In this document: positions 17,722-26,000 of the stretch, in pieces
How positions within the stretch are numbered: the stretch's first letter is position 1
Layout of the letters: each line of letters opens with the position of its first letter
Source of the DNA: Lysobacter niastensis
GTDB lineage: Bacteria; Pseudomonadota; Gammaproteobacteria; Xanthomonadales; Xanthomonadaceae
Reading direction: 5' to 3'
Assembly (NCBI RefSeq): GCF_015453285.1
Contig: NZ_JADLZT010000006.1
Location: 124,001 to 188,000 of the forward strand
DNA length: 64,000 nucleotides
Notes under the pieces: model-generated
What the model was told of the DNA's origin: nothing
What the model saw: the letters and a program-made list of their open reading frames with translations, nothing else
The model's database searches: none
Program-made: the position numbers and the translations under genes

Positions 17722-18168
17722 TCAGCCGCGGAAATCCTGATGGCAGGCCTTGCAGCCTTCGCCGATGCTCTTGACGGTGTTGCCGACGCCTTCGCAGTTG
17801 AGCGGCGGGTTGGCCAGCGCTGCATCGAGCGTGCCGCGGATCTTGCTGGCGTGATCGCGGAATCGCGGATCGTCCTTCAGGTCGGCGAAGGCCGGCTCCA
17901 GGTTGTCGGTCATGGTGCGCAGTGCCTTCAGGTGCGGCAGCGTGTCCGTGGCGGCGCAGCGGTTCTCGGAGACACGGTCCTTGAGCTGGCCGAGGTGCCA
18001 CTGCTGCACCTGCATGACGCTGTCGGGGAAGTGATCGCGGCGCGCGTCGATCGCGCGCATCGCCATCACCGTGGCGATGACGCCGATCACGAGGCCGATC
18101 AGGAACAGGAACAGGTATCGGGTGGCGTGGCTCTTGCGGACGGCGGTGCCGGCCTGTGGATCGCTCAT
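17722..18168 (-). CDS. Membrane-anchored cytochrome c'-like protein (148 aa)
   Basis: An N-terminal membrane helix (about residues 18-38) anchors a mainly helical periplasmic domain ending in a single c-type haem site, C139-K-A-C-H143, five residues before the C-terminus. A haem site at the extreme C-terminus of a four-helix domain is typical of cytochrome c'/c-556. Two extra Cys (71 and 125) could form a disulphide. The role may be binding of NO or other small gases, or electron transfer, but that is inference. GGAGA lies 7 bases before the ATG at 18166-18168. It is divergent from tcdA. Confidence 0.75.
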   Translation of the reverse strand: MSDPQAGTAVRKSHATRYLFLFLIGLVIGVIATVMAMRAIDARRDHFPDSVMQVQQWHLGQLKDRVSENRCAATDTLPHLKALRTMTDNLEPAFADLKDDPRFRDHASKIRGTLDAALANPPLNCEGVGNTVKSIGEGCKACHQDFRG

Positions 18169-18267
18169 GACATCTTCTCCTTGACTCTGCGGTCGCGACG
18201 TGGCCGCACCTTATCACGGCCGCTGCGGGCAGGCGGTGGCATTGGGCGCGCCGCTACAATGGGCGGC

Positions 18268-19080
18268 ATGAACGATGTGACTTTGACTTTGGACCCTGCC
18301 TGGCAGGAACGGTTCTCCGGTGTCGACCGTTTGTATGGTGCCGGCTCGGTGGCTCGTTTCGCCGCCTGCCGTGTGGCGGTGGTGGGCATGGGCGGCGTCG
18401 GGTCGTGGGTCGTGGAGGCGCTCGCGCGCAGCGGCATCGGGCACCTGACGCTGATCGACGCCGATGACCTTTGCGTGTCCAACACCAACCGCCAGTTGCC
18501 GGCATTGGCGGGGCAGTACGGCCGTTCCAAGGTCGAGGCGATGGCCGAGCGTTGCCGCGCGATCAACCCGCTGATCACGGCGGAATCCGTGTCGAGTTTC
18601 GTCACGCCGTCGAACCTGTCCGAGATGCTGGACCGTGGCTTCGATCTGGTCATCGACGCCTGCGACAGCTTCCGCACGAAGGTCGAGATGGCAGCCTGGT
18701 GCAGACGCCGCAAATTGCCGCTGATCGTGGTGGGCTCCGCTGGCGGGCGCACCGATGCGACCCTCGTGCGCGTTCGCGACCTGTCGCGCACCGAGCACGA
18801 TGCGATGCTGGCGCTGGTGCGCAAGAAATTGCGCAGCGAGTTCAACTTCCCGAAGAACGCCGATCGCTACTTCGGCATCTCCGCGATCTATTCGCTCGAG
18901 AACGTCAAGTATCCGCAGCCCGACGGAACGGTGTGCGGCGTCCGGCCGCAGGCCAGCGGTGATGCGGCGCTCAAGCTCGATTGCGGTGTCGGCCTCGGTG
19001 CTGCGACGCACATCACCGGCACGTTCGCGTTTGCCGCCACCGGACGTGCGCTGGAGTTGCTGTTGAAGAAAAAGGCGTAG
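18268..19080 (+). CDS. tcdA: tRNA threonylcarbamoyladenosine dehydratase TcdA (270 aa)
   Basis: This E1-like ThiF/MoeB-fold enzyme cyclises t6A37 to ct6A in ANN-decoding tRNAs, using ATP. The nucleotide site 'VVGMGGVGSWVVEALARSGIG', the 'LIDADDLCVSNTNRQ' segment and 'DACDSFRTKVEMAAWC' all fit the TcdA/CsdL group. The protein begins with the family motif 'WQERFSGVDRLYG'. I took the ATG at 18268. An in-frame ATG at 18259 would add three residues. A TACAAT box sits only 7 bases before 18268, so the mRNA may have almost no leader. Confidence 0.93.
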   Translation: MNDVTLTLDPAWQERFSGVDRLYGAGSVARFAACRVAVVGMGGVGSWVVEALARSGIGHLTLIDADDLCVSNTNRQLPALAGQYGRSKVEAMAERCRAINPLITAESVSSFVTPSNLSEMLDRGFDLVIDACDSFRTKVEMAAWCRRRKLPLIVVGSAGGRTDATLVRVRDLSRTEHDAMLALVRKKLRSEFNFPKNADRYFGISAIYSLENVKYPQPDGTVCGVRPQASGDAALKLDCGVGLGAATHITGTFAFAATGRALELLLKKKA

Positions 19081-19086
19081 CGAACC

Positions 19087-19854
19087 TTACGCGGCGGCGA
19101 GACCGAAAAGCCGTTCCGCGTTGCGGGAGGTAGCTTCGGCCAGTGTCTCCGGTGCAGTGCCGCGCAGCCCGGCGATGACGTCCAGTATCCGCGCCAGCCG
19201 CGCCGGTTCGTTGCGTTGGCCCCGGATGTCCACGTCGGGCTGGTCGGGTGCATCGGTTTCCAGCAGCAGATACTCGAGCGGCATCGTCGCCACCAGCCGG
19301 CGCAGCCGGTTGGCGCGGTCGTAGGTCACCGGACCGCCCAGGCCGAGCAGGAACCCTGCCTTCCACAATTGCCTGGCCTGCTCCTCGCTGCCGGAATAGC
19401 TGTGCACGACGCCGCGCAGGCCGCCGACGTTGCGGATCGCCGAGATCACGTCGTCGACCGCACGGCGCGCATGCACGATGACCGGCAGGTCGAACTCGCG
19501 CGCCAGGCGCAGCTGGCCTTCGAAATAGTGGCGTTGCAGGTCGCGATCGAGTCCCTCGATGAAGTAGTCGAGGCCGCATTCGCCAACCGCGACCGGATTT
19601 TCCCTGTCGATCCATTCGCGCAACTGCTGGAGGTGTTCGTCGCGATGCGATGCCAGGTACATCGGGTGCAGGCCATAGGCGGGATGCAGTCCCGCATCCG
19701 CACGGCACACGTCGCGAAGCTTCGGCCACCCGGCAGCGTCCACGGCCGGCACGACCTGGCGGGTCACGCCGGCTGCGCGCGCGCGTGCAACCACTGCCGC
19801 GCGGTCGCCGTCGAACTCAGGTGCATCGAGGTGGCAGTGGCTGTCGAACAGCAT
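19087..19854 (-). CDS. TatD-family metal-dependent hydrolase (255 aa)
   Basis: A TIM-barrel amidohydrolase with the TatD metal ligands in order: 'DSHCHLD' (HxH), 'VGECGLD' (Glu), 'VIVHAR', 'GVVHSYSG' and 'LETDAP' (Asp). Family members are Mg-dependent 3'-5' exonucleases or DNases acting on single-stranded nucleic acid and peroxide-damaged DNA. The length is typical. It ends six bases from the tcdA stop (convergent) and lies 5 bases downstream of the small membrane protein gene on the same strand. The exact paralogue (TatD, YcfH or YjjV) is not assigned, though YjjV-like features seem likeliest. Confidence 0.92.
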   Translation of the reverse strand: MLFDSHCHLDAPEFDGDRAAVVARARAAGVTRQVVPAVDAAGWPKLRDVCRADAGLHPAYGLHPMYLASHRDEHLQQLREWIDRENPVAVGECGLDYFIEGLDRDLQRHYFEGQLRLAREFDLPVIVHARRAVDDVISAIRNVGGLRGVVHSYSGSEEQARQLWKAGFLLGLGGPVTYDRANRLRRLVATMPLEYLLLETDAPDQPDVDIRGQRNEPARLARILDVIAGLRGTAPETLAEATSRNAERLFGLAAA

Positions 19855-19858
19855 GGCG

Positions 19859-20065
19859 TCAGCGCGGTGGCTGGATCACGTCCTTGCGCTTCTTGAAGTT
19901 GGCGAGCAGCAACGTGCCCAGGCCCAGCAGCAGTTCGTCGGCGAACGGAACGAAGTCGGGCACGACCAGATCGATCACGAATAGCGCGGCAGTCAGCATG
20001 AAAAGGCGCGGGTAGCTGAGCTTGCCGAGGAAGCCGAGCAGGGGGGCGGTCAGGGGGTTGGCCAT
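19859..20065 (-). CDS. Small two-helix membrane protein, probable DUF6116 (68 aa)
   Basis: The small protein has two hydrophobic stretches ('LFMLTAALFVIDLVV' and 'FADELLLGLGTLLLANF') and a basic tail 'KKRKDVIQPP'. I recognise it as a conserved short xanthomonad protein of the DUF6116 type, from memory only. It precedes the TatD gene with a 4-base gap, so they are probably co-transcribed. The ATG at 20063-20065 is chosen. An in-frame GTG at 20074 would add three residues. Confidence 0.7.
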   Translation of the reverse strand: MANPLTAPLLGFLGKLSYPRLFMLTAALFVIDLVVPDFVPFADELLLGLGTLLLANFKKRKDVIQPPR

Positions 20066-20226
20066 GGGGCACACAGTTTGACGGCGGTCGCAAAGACGCT
20101 AACACGCTCCTTAACGGCGTTCACAGATGCGTCGGTCTGATGTTAAAAAATCGGCAGCCGTTCAGCTTGCGAATGATCGAATGGCGCCATCCAACAACAG
20201 CGGGTTGCCCCCCGCAGAGGCCTGAA

Positions 20227-21033
20227 ATGAACAAGAACTTGCTTGCAGTTGCGCTGGCTTCGCTGCTCGTGGGCGGCGTGGCCGTTGCGGCTTTCAATAG
20301 CTTCAAGAGCAACGACAACCCGCAGGCGGCCGGCACGGCCTCCGATGCCCAGCTGGCCGGGCAGGGCGGCGACGTCGCCGCGAACGGCGCCATCCAGGGC
20401 GTGGAATACGCCGACGTCGTCAACGTGAAGCCGATTACGGAGAAGGAACCGCAGTACGCCCAGGTCATCGGCACCGAGCCGGTCCGCGAGACCAGCACCA
20501 CTTCGACCCCGCGTGAGGTCTGCCAGGACGTGGTCGTGCAGGAGCGCGCCCCGGAGCGTGACGGCAACGTCGGCGGCACCGTGGCCGGTGCCGTGATTGG
20601 CGGCCTGGTCGGCAATCAGATCGGCGACGGCAACGGTCGCAAGGCCGCTACTGCCGCGGGTGCTGTGGCCGGTGGCTTCATTGGCAACCAGGTCGACAAG
20701 CGCCACGTCGGCGGCAAGGTCGTCAACCGCACCGAGCGCCAGTGCCACACCACGACCTCGACGTCGCAGTCCTCGAAGGTGGTCGCCTACAACGTGACCT
20801 ACCGCAATCCGGACGGCACCACCGGCACGATGCGCGTCGGCAGCAAGCCGGGCAACCGCATCCCGCTGGGCGACGACGAGAAGGTGGTCGGCTACGATGT
20901 CACCTACCGTTACCAGGGCCAGGAGCAGACCGTGCGCATGGACGAGCGTCCCGAAGGCAATCGCCTGCCGGTGATCGACGGCCAGGTCGTGACCCAGACC
21001 GCTTCGGCTTCGAGCGGCACCTCGCGCGGCTGA
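20227..21033 (+). CDS. Glycine-zipper 2TM domain protein, exported (268 aa)
   Basis: A signal-like N-terminal helix (MNKNLLAVALASLLVGGVAV) leads to an exported domain. A glycine-zipper helical hairpin at about 120-160 ('GGTVAGAVIGGLVGNQIGDG', 'AGAVAGGFIGNQVDKR') matches the Rickettsia 17-kDa/2TM family. After it come two similar beta repeats, 'VAYNVTYRNPDGTTGTMRVG' and 'VGYDVTYRYQGQEQTVRM', an internal duplication. It probably acts at the cell envelope. The function is not known. GAGG lies upstream of the ATG and a strong terminator follows. Confidence 0.85.
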   Translation: MNKNLLAVALASLLVGGVAVAAFNSFKSNDNPQAAGTASDAQLAGQGGDVAANGAIQGVEYADVVNVKPITEKEPQYAQVIGTEPVRETSTTSTPREVCQDVVVQERAPERDGNVGGTVAGAVIGGLVGNQIGDGNGRKAATAAGAVAGGFIGNQVDKRHVGGKVVNRTERQCHTTTSTSQSSKVVAYNVTYRNPDGTTGTMRVGSKPGNRIPLGDDEKVVGYDVTYRYQGQEQTVRMDERPEGNRLPVIDGQVVTQTASASSGTSRG

Positions 21034-21057
21034 TCCACGCGGGCAACATCGAGTCAG

Positions 21058-21089
21058 GAAGGGCCGGAGCGATCCGGCCCTTCTTTTTT
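21058..21089 (+). terminator. Rho-independent terminator after glycine-zipper gene
   Basis: Stem GAAGGGCCGGA/TCCGGCCCTTC with loop GCGA, followed by TTTTTT. Confidence 0.92.
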
Positions 21090-21205
21090 GTGCGCTGTAC
21101 GCGGCCGCATTGTGCGCGATCACCGCGCTGGAAGCGGTTTCCCGGCCTTACCCCGAGTCGCGGCCATTCATTACAATGGCGATCTTTCCCACGACCGAGT
21201 ACGCC

Positions 21206-22369
21206 ATGGCCCTGCACCCGTACGACCTCTACGACGTCCGCTCCCTGCTCACCGATGAGGAGCGCGCCGTGCAGGATACGGTGGCACGGTTCAGCGACGA
21301 GCGCGTGATCCCGATCATCGGCGAGGCCTTCGACCAGGGCCGCTTTCCGAAGGAACTGGTCGGCGAGATCGCCGAACTGGGCCTGCTGGGTTCCTCGCTG
21401 CCGGAAAAGTACGGCTGTGCCGGCCTCAATGCGGTCAGCTACGGCCTGATCTGCCAGGAGCTGGAACGTGGCGACAGCGGCATCCGCAGCTTCGTCAGCG
21501 TGCAGTCCTCGCTGTGCATGTACCCGATCTACGCCTACGGCAGCGAAGAACAGCGCCAGCGCTGGCTGCCGGACATGGCGGCGGGTAAGGTCATCGGCTG
21601 CTTCGGCCTGACCGAGCCGCATGGCGGTTCCGACCCGGCCAACATGAAGACCAACGCGCGCCGCGACGGCGGCGATTGGATCCTCAACGGTTCCAAGATG
21701 TGGATCACCAACGGCAACCTCGCCGACATCGCGATCGTCTGGGCGCAGACCGACGAGGGCATCCAGGGCTTCATCGTCGAAAAGGGCATGCCCGGTTTCG
21801 CCGCCCAGGAAATCAAGCACAAGATGAGCCTGCGCGCATCGGTGACCAGCTCGCTGTTCTTCGACAACGTGCGCGTGCCGGACGCCAACCGCCTGCCCAA
21901 CGTGAAGGGCCTGAAGGGTCCGCTGGGCTGCCTGACGCAGGCGCGCTACGGCATCACCTGGGGCCCGATCGGTGCTGCGATCGCATGCCTGGACGAGGCG
22001 CTGAACTACTCCAAGGAGCGCATCCTGTTCGACCGTCCCGTGGCGGCCACGCAGAGCGCGCAGATCAAGCTCGCCGAGATGTCGCGCCGGATCACGCTGG
22101 CGCAGCTGCTGGTGCTCCAGCTCGGCCGCCTGAAGGACGCCGGCAAGATGCAGCCGCAGCAGGTGTCGCTGGCCAAGTGGAACAACTGCCGCATGGCGAT
22201 CGACATCGCGCGCGAGTGCCGCGACCTGCTGGGCGGCGCCGGCATCACCACCGAGCACGCAGCGATCCGCCACGCGCTCAACCTCGAATCGGTCATCACC
22301 TACGAGGGCACCGAGACCGTGCACCAGCTGGTGATCGGCCGCGAGCTGACCGGCATCAGCGCGTTCTGA
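21206..22369 (+). CDS. gcdH: Acyl-CoA dehydrogenase, glutaryl-CoA dehydrogenase type (387 aa)
   Basis: FAD flavoprotein of the acyl-CoA dehydrogenase fold. Signatures include 'GCFGLTEPHGGSDPANMKT' (FAD/substrate loop), 'RYGITWGPIGAA' and the catalytic base Glu367 in 'TYEGTETVHQLVIGRELTGI'. The last motif and the overall length match glutaryl-CoA dehydrogenase, which oxidises and decarboxylates glutaryl-CoA to crotonyl-CoA in lysine and tryptophan breakdown. Electrons go to ETF. I took the ATG at 21206, which begins at the conserved N-terminus. A TACAAT box lies about 30 bases before it. Confidence 0.92.
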   Translation: MALHPYDLYDVRSLLTDEERAVQDTVARFSDERVIPIIGEAFDQGRFPKELVGEIAELGLLGSSLPEKYGCAGLNAVSYGLICQELERGDSGIRSFVSVQSSLCMYPIYAYGSEEQRQRWLPDMAAGKVIGCFGLTEPHGGSDPANMKTNARRDGGDWILNGSKMWITNGNLADIAIVWAQTDEGIQGFIVEKGMPGFAAQEIKHKMSLRASVTSSLFFDNVRVPDANRLPNVKGLKGPLGCLTQARYGITWGPIGAAIACLDEALNYSKERILFDRPVAATQSAQIKLAEMSRRITLAQLLVLQLGRLKDAGKMQPQQVSLAKWNNCRMAIDIARECRDLLGGAGITTEHAAIRHALNLESVITYEGTETVHQLVIGRELTGISAF

Positions 22370-22477
22370 CCGGAGGCCCCGTCGTCGGACGGGGCGGGCG
22401 GCCCGGGACCATGACGCATCGTCATCGTCCATGGACCGGTGTGCAGTGACGTCGCGTCGCGGCATGAGGAGCGGGCA

Positions 22478-23029
22478 GTGCAGATACCTGATGTCCAGCT
22501 GGAAACTGAACGTCTGCTCCTGCGCCCACCGCAGGGGCAGGACTTCGAGGCGTGGGCCGAGCTCATGGCCGATGTTGAACGCACGCGCTACATCGGCGGC
22601 ACGCAGCCACGATCGTTGGCGTGGCGTGGTCTGATGACGATGGTCGGGTCGTGGGCCGTACTCGGATTCGGCATGTTCTCCGTCATCGAAAAGTCCAGCG
22701 GTCGCTGGATTGGCCGCGTGGGTCCGTGGCAACCCGAGGGCTGGCCGGGTACCGAGGTCGGCTGGGCCATTGCGGGCGGTGCCGGTGGCAAGGGCTACGC
22801 CACGGAAGCGGCGACGGTCGCGATCGACTGGGCCTTCCAGACCCTGGGCTGGTCGGAAGTCATTCACACCATCGATCCCGCCAACGCTGCATCGAAGGGC
22901 GTTGCGGCCAAACTCGACTCGCGCTACCTGCGCATGGGGCGCCTGCCTGCGCCGCATGACGCCAACGAAGTGGAAGTCTGGGGCCAATCGCGCGAAGAGT
23001 GGTTCGCACGCAGGGAGCAGCGCACGTGA
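22478..23029 (+). CDS. GNAT-family N-acetyltransferase, RimJ/RimL type (183 aa)
   Basis: The chain starts with the RimJ-like 'LETERLLLRPPQGQDFEAWAELM', and the acetyl-CoA-binding region is 'GWAIAGGAGGKGYATEAATVAIDWAF', where the Q/R-x-x-G-x-G/A loop is present as GGKGYA. The substrate is unknown: a protein N-terminus or an amino group on a small molecule. I chose the GTG at 22478 because GAGGAG lies 6 bases before it. The stop overlaps the next gene's GTG start, so the two form a translationally coupled pair. Confidence 0.87.
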   Translation: MQIPDVQLETERLLLRPPQGQDFEAWAELMADVERTRYIGGTQPRSLAWRGLMTMVGSWAVLGFGMFSVIEKSSGRWIGRVGPWQPEGWPGTEVGWAIAGGAGGKGYATEAATVAIDWAFQTLGWSEVIHTIDPANAASKGVAAKLDSRYLRMGRLPAPHDANEVEVWGQSREEWFARREQRT

Positions 23030-23667
23030 TCACTGTCTACGGGTATTCCAGTTCGGGCAATTGCCACAAGCTGCGACTGATGCTGACGCAGCTGCGCCGC
23101 GAGTTCCGCTGGGTCGAGATCGACAGCACGTCCGGCGGGACGCGCACCCCCGAGTACCTGGCGAAGAACCCCAACGGCAAGGTGCCGATGATCGAGGCCG
23201 ACGACGGCCGCATCATGACGGAGTCGAACGCCATCCTGTGCTGGCTGGCCGAGGACACCGCCTTCTGGAGCGGCGACGCCTGGCAGCGAGCGCAGGCGCT
23301 CAGCTGGATGTTTTTCGAGCAGTACAGCCATGAGCCCTACATCGCCGTCGCACGCTTCATCCGCGGCTGGACGCCGCTGGATTCGCCGCGCCGCGCCGAC
23401 CTGCCGAAGCTGCGCGAGCGCGGCCAGTTGGCGCTGGCGGTGATGGAGCTGCACCTGCAGCAGCATCCATGGTTCAGCGGTGGCGATTACGGCGTGGCCG
23501 ACATTGCCCTGTTCGCCTATACCGATGTCGCCGACGAGGGCGGCTTCGACCTGGCGCCGTACCCGGCGATCCGCGACTGGCTGCTGCGTGTGCGCAGGAC
23601 GCCCAATTTCATTGCGATGCCCTTGCCTCCGGTGGAAGCAGCGTCGCGCATAGCACTGCCTGACTGA
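23026..23667 (+). CDS. Glutathione S-transferase family protein (213 aa)
   Basis: The N-terminal thioredoxin-fold domain ('ITVYGYSSSGNCHKLRLML', 'NPNGKVPMIE', 'MTESNAILCWLAE') carries the cis-Pro (V-P) and E-S glutathione contacts. The C-terminal helical domain includes 'GGDYGVADIALFAYTDVADEGG', with the family's N-capping Asp. It probably conjugates or reduces electrophiles with glutathione in the cytosol. The start is the GTG at 23026, overlapping the acetyltransferase stop (GTGA), with AGGGAG upstream. Confidence 0.92.
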   Translation: MITVYGYSSSGNCHKLRLMLTQLRREFRWVEIDSTSGGTRTPEYLAKNPNGKVPMIEADDGRIMTESNAILCWLAEDTAFWSGDAWQRAQALSWMFFEQYSHEPYIAVARFIRGWTPLDSPRRADLPKLRERGQLALAVMELHLQQHPWFSGGDYGVADIALFAYTDVADEGGFDLAPYPAIRDWLLRVRRTPNFIAMPLPPVEAASRIALPD

Positions 23668-23710
23668 ATATTCCTATTGAGCTCCCCCGGAACGGGGAGT
23701 GGAGTCGACG

Positions 23711-25990
23711 ATGTCCGCACAGCAGTACGCCGTACCGAATCCGATCCCGGCCCGCATGAAGGGCCTCAACCGCGCCGAAATCTGCGACGTCAACTTCGTG
23801 GAGTTCGTGAAGCATTGGAACGGCCGCGCCGATGCGCGCCCCGCCTTGGGCGAAGCGGTGCTCGATGGCAGCGCCCTCGACGCGCGCGGTTTCCTGGAGC
23901 TGTTCGAGTCGCAACTGATCAGTCGCCATCTCGACCTGATGGCTCGCGTGCTGCGCGTGCAGAACAAGGTCTTCTACACGATCGGTTCCAGCGGCCATGA
24001 AGGCAACGCGATGGTCGCGCGGCTGACGCGCCACACCGATCCGGCGTTCCTGCATTACCGCTCCGGCGGCTTCATGGCCGAGCGTTTCCGCAAGCTGCCC
24101 GGCATGGATCCGATCATGGACTCGGCACTGAGCTTCGCCGCCAGTGCGGAGGACCCTGCCAGCGGCGGCCGCCACAAGGTGTGGGGCAGCAAGCCGTTGT
24201 GGGTGTTGCCGCAGACCTCGACCATCGCCTCGCACCTGCCCAAGGCGCTGGGCACGGCGGTCGCCATCGAAACCGGCAAGCGCCTGGGCCACGCGCTGCC
24301 GATTCCCGACGACAGCATCGCGATCTGCTCGTTCGGCGATGCCTCGTCCAACCATGCCACCGCGCAGACCGCATTCAACGCGGCCGCGTGGACGGCCTAC
24401 CAGAAGCTGCCGGCGCCGGTCCTGTTCGTCTGCGAGGACAATGGCATCGGCATCTCGGTGAAGACGCCGTCGGGCTGGATCGCCAACCGTTTCCAGCACA
24501 TGGACGGCCTGGACTACTTCTTCGCCGATGGCCTGGACCTGGCCAACGGCTACGGCGACGTGCAGAAGGCGGTCGAGCATTGCCGCCGCACCCGTCGCCC
24601 GACGTTTCTGCACCTGAAGACCACCCGCATCATGGGCCACGCCGGCACCGACTTCGAGATCGAGTGGCGCTCGGTCGAGGAACTGTGCGCGGTCGAAGCG
24701 ACCGACCCGCTGCTGCGTTCGGCCGCCATCGCGATGGAGTCGGGCCTGATGAGTCGCGATGAAGTGCTTGCGCTGTATGAGGAAACGCGCCGCAAGTGCT
24801 TCGCTGCTGCCGATCACGCCGACCGCACTCCCAAGCTCGACAGGCTGGAGGACGTGATCGCGCCGCTGGCGCCGTATTCGCCGGCAGCGGTGAAGCAGGA
24901 GGCCGAGCGCGCCGATTTCCCGCAGCGCCGGCTCGAGGTATTCGGCAGCGAAGCCAAGCTGCCGGAGAACCAGCCGCCACGGCATCTCGCCATCCAGATC
25001 AACAACGCGCTGCACGACATCTTCGCCAAGTATCCGGAGACCCTGCTGTTCGGCGAGGACGTCGCGCAGAAGGGCGGCGTGTACACGGTGACCAAGGGCC
25101 TGCAGAAGGCATTCGGCCCGCGGCGCGTGTTCAACACGCTGCTTGACGAGACGATGATCCTAGGTATGGCGCAGGGCTTCGCCAACGTCGGCCTGCTGCC
25201 GATCCCGGAGATCCAGTACCTCGCGTACTTCCACAACGCCTGCGACCAGATCCGTGGCGAAGCGGCGTCGCTGCAGTTCTTCAGCAACAACCAGTACGCC
25301 AACCCGATGGTCGTGCGCATCGCCGGCCTCGGCTACCAGCGCGGCTTCGGCGGCCATTTCCATAACGACAACTCGATCACCGCGCTGCGCGACATCCCTG
25401 GTCTGGTGGTGGGTTGTCCGTCGCGCGGCGACGATGCCGCGACGATGCTGCGCACGCTGACCGCGCTGTCGAAGGTGGATGGCCGCGTCAGCGTGTTCCT
25501 GGAGCCGATCGCCCTGTACATGACCAAGGACCTGTACGAGCCCGGCGACGGCGGTTGGCTGACGGCCTATCCGAAGCCCGATGAAGCCATGACCCTGGGC
25601 GAAGGCCGCGTGTACGGCGAAGGCAACGACGACCTGGTGATCTTCAGCTATGGCAACGGCGTGCCAATGAGCCTGCGCGCCGCCCGCGCCATCGAGAAGA
25701 AACACGGCTGGAAGACCCGCGTGGTTGACCTGCGCTGGCTGGTGCCGCTCAACGAGGAATACATCCGCGAGCAGGCGCGCACCGCCAAGCGAATCCTGAT
25801 CGTCGACGAAGGCCGGCACAGCGCCGGCGTGGGCGAGGGCGTGGTGACCGCGATCGCCGAAGGTGGATACGCCGCACGGCCGTTCCAGCGTGTGGTCGGC
25901 GAGGACACTTACACGCCGCTCGCAGGTGCTGCATTCCTGGTGATTCCGTCCGATGAAGACGTGATCGCCGCCGCCGACCGCCTGGCCTGA
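23711..25990 (+). CDS. 2-oxoacid dehydrogenase E1, fused alpha and beta subunits (759 aa)
   Basis: A single chain joins an E1-alpha-like half (about 60-390) to an E1-beta-like half (about 420-755). The alpha half has the thiamine diphosphate motif starting GDAS near residue 209 and ending near 'ALCEDNGIGIS'-like 'FVCEDNGIGIS'. The beta half has 'LFGEDVAQKGGVYTVTKGLQ', 'VFNTLLDETMILGMAQGFA' and 'VDEGRHSAGVGEGVVTAI'. This matches branched-chain or acyl-transferring 2-oxoacid dehydrogenases (2-oxoisovalerate type). No E2 or E3 gene lies nearby, so its partners are encoded elsewhere. GGAG lies before the ATG. Confidence 0.88.
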   Translation: MSAQQYAVPNPIPARMKGLNRAEICDVNFVEFVKHWNGRADARPALGEAVLDGSALDARGFLELFESQLISRHLDLMARVLRVQNKVFYTIGSSGHEGNAMVARLTRHTDPAFLHYRSGGFMAERFRKLPGMDPIMDSALSFAASAEDPASGGRHKVWGSKPLWVLPQTSTIASHLPKALGTAVAIETGKRLGHALPIPDDSIAICSFGDASSNHATAQTAFNAAAWTAYQKLPAPVLFVCEDNGIGISVKTPSGWIANRFQHMDGLDYFFADGLDLANGYGDVQKAVEHCRRTRRPTFLHLKTTRIMGHAGTDFEIEWRSVEELCAVEATDPLLRSAAIAMESGLMSRDEVLALYEETRRKCFAAADHADRTPKLDRLEDVIAPLAPYSPAAVKQEAERADFPQRRLEVFGSEAKLPENQPPRHLAIQINNALHDIFAKYPETLLFGEDVAQKGGVYTVTKGLQKAFGPRRVFNTLLDETMILGMAQGFANVGLLPIPEIQYLAYFHNACDQIRGEAASLQFFSNNQYANPMVVRIAGLGYQRGFGGHFHNDNSITALRDIPGLVVGCPSRGDDAATMLRTLTALSKVDGRVSVFLEPIALYMTKDLYEPGDGGWLTAYPKPDEAMTLGEGRVYGEGNDDLVIFSYGNGVPMSLRAARAIEKKHGWKTRVVDLRWLVPLNEEYIREQARTAKRILIVDEGRHSAGVGEGVVTAIAEGGYAARPFQRVVGEDTYTPLAGAAFLVIPSDEDVIAAADRLA

Positions 25991-26000
25991 GGCCGCGCTG

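Noticed and set aside
20900-22987. 695-codon open frame antisense to gcdH
   Set aside because: Shadow frame crossing three genes and a terminator.
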